Assembly: GCF_050433445.1 (NCBI RefSeq)
Contig: NZ_JBNPXF010000002.1
Location: 62,001 to 126,000 of the forward strand
DNA: 64,000 nt
Origin: Kroppenstedtia sanguinis
GTDB lineage: Bacteria; Bacillota; Bacilli; Thermoactinomycetales; DSM-45169
Direction: 5' to 3'
Program-made: the position numbers and the translations under genes
In this document: positions 60,427 to 64,000 of the stretch, piece by piece
Layout: each line of letters starts with the position of its first letter
Numbering within the stretch: the first letter of the stretch is position 1
The notes under the pieces: model-generated
Seen by the model: only the letters and a program-made list of their open reading frames with translations
What the model was told of the DNA's origin: nothing
Database searches by the model: none

Positions 60427-60810
60427 TCATTCAGCAACCATCGCTTCATATTTGTCGGCATCCATCAACTTGTCCAGGTCGGAAGCGTCACTGACTTCCA
60501 CGACAACCATCCATCCCTCCGCGTAGGGGGATTCATTCACCTTTTCCGGAGAATCATCCAGGTCGCTGTTGATTTCCACCACTTTTCCCGAGACCGGGGA
60601 ATACAGTTCCGAAACCGTTTTAACCGATTCGACACTGCCAAATGGGGAGTTAAATTCTACTTCATCGCCTACTTCCGGCAGTTCGACGAAGACGATATCA
60701 CCCAATTCGTCTTGGGCAAAATCGGTGATCCCGATGCGTACCCGCTGATCCCCTTCTTGTTTGACCCACTCGTGCTCTTCACTGTACTTCAGTTCTTTGG
60801 GCAGATTCAT
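60427..60810 (-). CDS. gcvH: glycine cleavage system H protein
   Basis: 127 aa. Lipoyl attachment Lys in SVESVKTVSELYSP (near residue 65), HEWV at the start, GITDFAQDELGDIVFVELP. In Firmicutes GcvH is also the first acceptor of octanoyl and the donor for LipL, which is encoded in this window. No other gcv genes are adjacent. Second gene of a unit with the thioredoxin-like gene upstream (12 nt). Confidence 0.96.
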   Translation of the reverse strand: MNLPKELKYSEEHEWVKQEGDQRVRIGITDFAQDELGDIVFVELPEVGDEVEFNSPFGSVESVKTVSELYSPVSGKVVEINSDLDDSPEKVNESPYAEGWMVVVEVSDASDLDKLMDADKYEAMVAE

Positions 60811-60822
60811 CCCAATCCCCTC

Positions 60823-61278
60823 CTATTGCTCTTGGTTTCCCAGGAGACGCTCCAGCGGACGCTCCAACATTTTCATGGCTTTTTCACCGGCAGAGCGATG
60901 ACGTAGCTGCCCTTCTGCATCAAACAGGTAGAAGGCAGGCACAAATTCGTTTTCAAAAGCATCTACGACACTGTGCTGGTTATCGATGGCTTGGGGATGG
61001 GTCATCTCATATTTTTCAATCGCTTCTTTGACCGCTTCTTTATCGGTATCTTTTTCGGAACGGGGCATGTGGATCCCCACCACCTGCAGGCCCGCATCCT
61101 TGTAACCGTCCCGAATTTTTAGGACATCCGGCATGCTTTTTTTACAGATGCCGCAACTGATGGACCAGAAGTGAATCAGGACCGGCTTTCCCAGCAGCTC
61201 CTCCTTGGTCACCTCTCCGTTCACCCATTCGGTGACACCCTTCAATTCCGGCATTTCTGTGCGCAATCGTAACGCCAT
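60823..61278 (-). CDS. thioredoxin-like (TlpA/ResA-like) protein
   Basis: 151 aa without signal peptide, so cytoplasmic. Active site CGIC in HFWSISCGICKKSMP, cis-Pro FVPAFYLFD. Followed 12 nt later by gcvH, so cotranscribed; reason for the pairing unknown, but this arrangement is seen in other Bacillales as far as I know. Confidence 0.85.
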   Translation of the reverse strand: MALRLRTEMPELKGVTEWVNGEVTKEELLGKPVLIHFWSISCGICKKSMPDVLKIRDGYKDAGLQVVGIHMPRSEKDTDKEAVKEAIEKYEMTHPQAIDNQHSVVDAFENEFVPAFYLFDAEGQLRHRSAGEKAMKMLERPLERLLGNQEQ

Positions 61279-61329
61279 GTCTCATACCTCCTACTTCATC
61301 GTCCCTAGCCGTTTCGGTTTATATTTGGT

Positions 61330-61362
61330 GAAAAAGGACCTAACGGAGGCGTTAGGTCCTGG
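61330..61362 (-). terminator. terminator of ahpC
   Basis: On the minus strand AGGACCTAAC and GTTAGGTCCT pair over 6 nt, followed by TTTTT. Confidence 0.92.
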
Positions 61363-61370
61363 GATCCCCC

Positions 61371-61910
61371 TCAGAGAGTTTTTTCACCTGGTTTCCAGTC
61401 GGATGGGCAGAGGCCCCCGCTTTGCAAAGCCTTCAGTACCCGAAGAGTTTCATCCACACTGCGACCTACGTTGTCATCGGTCACGACTTGGTAACGGACA
61501 ATCCCGTCGGGGTCGATGATGAACAGCCCCCGTTGAGCGACGCCCTCTTCTTCGTTCAACACTCCGTAGGCACGGCTCACGCGGTGGGTCGGATCGGCAC
61601 CGAGAGGGTATTTAACCTCACCCAGACCGTTGTCATCCCGGGAAGTGTTGATCCAAGCACGGTGTACGAACTCCGTGTCTGTGCTGACACCGACGATCTC
61701 GCATCCTTCATCCCGGAATTCCTCATAACGGTCGGAGAGAGCGGTAATCTCAGTCGGGCAGACAAAGGTGAAGTCCTTGGGATAGAAGAACAACACCAGC
61801 CACTCCCCTTCGTAATCAGAGAGCTTCACTTTTTCTTCCAAGGTTTCGAGATTCTTTGTGCTGTTCATTTCAAAGTCCGGCGCAGGCAATCCTACCAAAC
61901 GTTGAGGCAT
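61371..61910 (-). CDS. alkyl hydroperoxide reductase-type peroxiredoxin (AhpC)
   Basis: 179 aa, typical 2-Cys peroxiredoxin: peroxidatic Cys in KDFTFVCPTEITALSD, resolving Cys in SGGLCPSDWKPGE, PDGIVRYQVVTDDNVGR. No ahpF is nearby, so another reductase must serve it. A promoter lies at 62011-62038. Confidence 0.93.
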   Translation of the reverse strand: MPQRLVGLPAPDFEMNSTKNLETLEEKVKLSDYEGEWLVLFFYPKDFTFVCPTEITALSDRYEEFRDEGCEIVGVSTDTEFVHRAWINTSRDDNGLGEVKYPLGADPTHRVSRAYGVLNEEEGVAQRGLFIIDPDGIVRYQVVTDDNVGRSVDETLRVLKALQSGGLCPSDWKPGEKTL

Positions 61911-62010
61911 AGCATAGTTCCTCCTTCATTCTTTGATACTCATGACTCATGTTAACAATCTACCCATGCAATCGATCCGCTAAACCGTCCATTGCCTGGG
62001 TTCCATGTAT

Positions 62011-62038
62011 ACAATAACATTTATATTATAGAAGTCAA
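62011..62038 (-). promoter_or_regulatory. promoter of the AhpC-type gene
   Basis: On the minus strand TTGACT (62038-62033), 16-nt spacer, TATTGT (62016-62011). The spacer TATAATATAAATGTTA is loosely like a PerR box (TTATAAT-n-ATTATAA), too weak to claim. Confidence 0.5.
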
Positions 62039-62194
62039 TACTATGTTAAATTCAATATAACCTGGGAACGATTTTCAGCGATAAATGAAACTAATTTGCA
62101 GAAAAATCGTCACTTCTTGTTCAAAAATGAATATCGATGATCTCATCTTTATAGAAAAAATTTTTTAATGAGTTAAAAACAAAATGGATCTGCT

Positions 62195-62410
62195 CAAGCG
62201 TGTGGGTTAGCCCTATTTTAGATAAGAAATAAGGAGGATGGTGAACGGTGAAGAGCCTTTGCACCCATAGGCACAAGTCTCGCCAGGGTCGCTTCCGCTC
62301 CCAGGTCTCGCTATGGCAGCACACGACTCCCTTCCGCTGCCCATTTGCTGGTTAATCAACAGCCCTGGTTTTGTTCCCATCATCCACTTGATGGTTCATC
62401 AATAGCCCTG
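62195..62410 (-). mobile_element. MITE copy 17 (A/B chimera, 216 bp)
   Basis: Starts with a degraded end (CAAGCGTGTGGGTTAGCC), runs through A-type core to CTCGCTATG, switches to the B-type right end (GGCAGCACACGACTCCC to CAGCCCTG at 62367), then adds a second, A-type right end to 62410. Flanks GGATCTGCT and GTATCTGGT agree at 7 of 9 positions. Confidence 0.75.
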
Positions 62411-62494
62411 GTATCTGGTGTGTGGATTCACCCGAAAAGGGGGATGAAAGAAAGTCCTATGCAACTAAAGATCATCTACAAACACTACCCTTTC

Positions 62495-63172
62495 CTACTC
62501 CATCGGAAGGATACATTCAGGTTGGTCAATTTTGGGAGAGTTGACGATGGGGGAGACGGGATAGGTCCGCATGGGGGCCGGATCACAGGGATCCAACAGA
62601 GACTTCAGCCCGTCGGGATCCTGAATCCTGGGGTCCAGCCACAGGTCCTCCTCCGATCGGTCCAGGATGACAGGCATTCGTGGGTGTATCGGACGAACCT
62701 TGTCATTGGCAGAGGTAGTGATGATGGTGAATGTATGTAGGGTGCAACTCTCTTCGGGATCAGTCCACTGATCCCAGAGTCCGGCAAAAGCAAACAGGTC
62801 GCCCTGCGCAAACAAAATTCGCATTGGCTGTTTTTTACCGGATGTGTCTTTTTTCCACTCGTAGAAACTATCCGCTGGCACCAGACAGCGTTTGCGACGG
62901 AAGGAGTGGCGAAAAGCTGGCTTTTCCGACAAACTTTCGCTGCGAGCATTGATCAGGCGGCTTCCGATGGAAACATCCTTAGCCCAATACGGGATCAATC
63001 CCCAGCGCATCGACACCAGTCTCCGAGTGTTTTCCCGGTAAACCACAATCGGCACCGACTGTGTCGGTGCGATATTGTAGCGAGGGACCGAGTCCCGCGA
63101 CGTAATCTCTTCCACTTGAAAATGCTCTTTGATTTCACCCAGTCCCACCGTTAAGGTAAACCGTCCGCACAT
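62495..63172 (-). CDS. SRAP-domain protein (YedK/HMCES type)
   Basis: 225 aa. Catalytic Cys2 right after Met (MCGRFTLT), RYNIAPTQSVPIV, WGLIPYWAKD, INARSESLSEKPAFRHSFR, CLVPADSFYEW and HPRMPVILD. SRAP proteins crosslink to abasic sites in single-stranded DNA to protect them. Length and all key residues are normal. Single gene. Confidence 0.94.
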   Translation of the reverse strand: MCGRFTLTVGLGEIKEHFQVEEITSRDSVPRYNIAPTQSVPIVVYRENTRRLVSMRWGLIPYWAKDVSIGSRLINARSESLSEKPAFRHSFRRKRCLVPADSFYEWKKDTSGKKQPMRILFAQGDLFAFAGLWDQWTDPEESCTLHTFTIITTSANDKVRPIHPRMPVILDRSEEDLWLDPRIQDPDGLKSLLDPCDPAPMRTYPVSPIVNSPKIDQPECILPME

Positions 63173-63245
63173 GGCCCTCTCCCCCTGCTTTTGGTTTCTA
63201 AGCCTCTCTGCCTCCTATTTCACCAGATCCTCTGTTTTTCCTTTT

Positions 63246-64000
63246 TCACAGTTTGGTGTGAGGGACGATGGTATCGTCACAGCGAACATCCACCAGGGAA
63301 ACCTCGCGGGAGGCCAGGGCCGCTCTTAGGGCGGGTTCCAGCTCTTTCGTCTGTTCCACCCGATATCCCTCGGCTCCGAATGCTTCCGCCATCTGGACAA
63401 AATCCGGACTGTTCACCTCACCTCCCAGCGTCTTAAGCCCCCCTTTGATCATTCGGTTTCGCTCCATAGCATAGACCCCATTATTTATCAGAATGATGGA
63501 GATCGGAAGTTTATATGCCACCGCCGTGATCAGATCGGCCCATGTCGTTCCGAATCCACCGTCTCCCGCCAGTACCACCACCTGACGCTCCGGTTCAGCC
63601 AGCTTGGCGGCCATAGCTGCTGGCAATCCGAAGCCGAGGGTACGCCAGCGCCCCGAGATCAGGATCTCCTGCTTTTTCGCCTGGAAAACCCGGTTGAACC
63701 AGAGCAGGTGATCCCCCACGTCCAGAGCCATGATGGCATCGGCTTCCACCACCTGATGGAGGGCAGCCACCACCCGTTGCGGGGCGATCGGTTCCGTATC
63801 CAATTTAGCCTCCCTTTCCAGCTGTGATTTCCAATTCCCCTTCAGTTCCTGAACCCGCTGCAACCAGGCGAAAGGAGCCCCATCCCCGATCTCCCGTATC
63901 ATTTGTGGTAAAACAGAGGACATCCCCCCCGCCACTGCCGCGGTGATCGGCATCCGATCCCCGATATTTTCCGGCCGGGCATCCACCTGGATCACCGGGA
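63246..64000 (-). CDS. thiamine-pyrophosphate enzyme, pyruvate oxidase/acetolactate synthase family (3' part)
   Basis: The gene runs off the window end; about 250 C-terminal residues are seen. TPP-binding block LAGDGGFGTTWADLITA, followed by LINNGVYAMERN, with GRWRTLGFGLPAAMAAKL before it. The wording GRWRTLGFGLP and the ending IVPHTKL-like tail fit pyruvate-oxidase-like (YdaP/PoxB) proteins better than acetolactate synthase, but this is not certain without the N-terminal half. Confidence 0.8.
   Translation of the reverse strand, partial: PVIQVDARPENIGDRMPITAAVAGGMSSVLPQMIREIGDGAPFAWLQRVQELKGNWKSQLEREAKLDTEPIAPQRVVAALHQVVEADAIMALDVGDHLLWFNRVFQAKKQEILISGRWRTLGFGLPAAMAAKLAEPERQVVVLAGDGGFGTTWADLITAVAYKLPISIILINNGVYAMERNRMIKGGLKTLGGEVNSPDFVQMAEAFGAEGYRVEQTKELEPALRAALASREVSLVDVRCDDTIVPHTKL

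Noticed and set aside
62011..62038. PerR box upstream of the AhpC-type gene
   Set aside because: The AT-rich spacer matches the PerR consensus too loosely (at least four mismatches) to be called.

Overview
The window looks like a chromosome segment of a Gram-positive, endospore-former-type Firmicute of moderate GC. Marker genes such as lipL, the ytqA/ytqB pair, ywbE, DUF1128, a DUF420 protein and an HlyIII homologue point to Bacillales. Frequent GTG and TTG starts and the overall gene set would fit Thermoactinomycetaceae, but that family-level placement is inference. No rRNA, CRISPR array, prophage or intact transposase was seen. Most of the window is housekeeping sequence: aconitase with a divergent IclR regulator, a pyruvate dehydrogenase operon (pdhA-pdhB-pdhC-lpdA), pckA, udk, panE, gcvH, three peroxiredoxins (tpx, ahpC and a Prx6-like protein), msrB, rraA, a PrkC-like kinase and several membrane proteins.

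Region by region: 1-5.5 kb holds msrB, an IclR regulator, acnA and a broken VOC gene. 5.5-11 kb is an AT-rich minus-strand island with two membrane-anchored thioredoxin-like proteins, a MauE-type protein, an ABC exporter and two oligopeptide-type permeases. It ends in an overlooked 54-residue, four-cysteine peptide gene (5561-5725) with its own promoter and a bidirectional terminator. 11-19 kb carries an amine oxidase, a hotdog thioesterase, small conserved genes and decayed genes (SulP transporter, membrane-protein fragment). 19-25 kb has hlyIII, lipL, a 30-codon membrane peptide followed by a tRNA-like RNA without a normal anticodon loop, and a Zur-box region between an orphan zinc-binding lipoprotein and a decayed ycgR with intact ycgQ. 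25-43 kb is mixed housekeeping and accessory genes. 43-45 kb is a deletion-fused bacteriocin-type ABC exporter. 45-50 kb is the PDH operon. 51-64 kb contains the mnmL/mnmM pair, the kinase, pckA, udk, panE, gcvH, ahpC, an SRAP protein and the end of a TPP enzyme.

The most conspicuous genome-scale feature is a family of non-coding miniature inverted-repeat elements. Seventeen recognisable copies (58-558 bp, about 4.4 kb or 7% of the window), plus one relic, share imperfect termini (CAGGGCTGTTGATTAACC and CAGGCGTGTTGATTAGCC). At twelve of them I can read an exact 9-bp target duplication. They sit between genes, often exactly at stop codons or between a stop codon and its terminator. Two sequence subfamilies (A and B) share the ends; B carries a variable internal minisatellite. 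One copy is nested in an older copy, one is an A/B chimera, and one supplies the stop codon of panE.

Functional links inside the window: LipL takes octanoyl groups from GcvH and passes them to E2 proteins such as PdhC, so three parts of the lipoylation route are present. PDH feeds aconitase, and PckA runs the gluconeogenic direction. MsrB, Tpx, AhpC, the Prx6-like protein and several TlpA-like proteins form a sizeable thiol-redox set.
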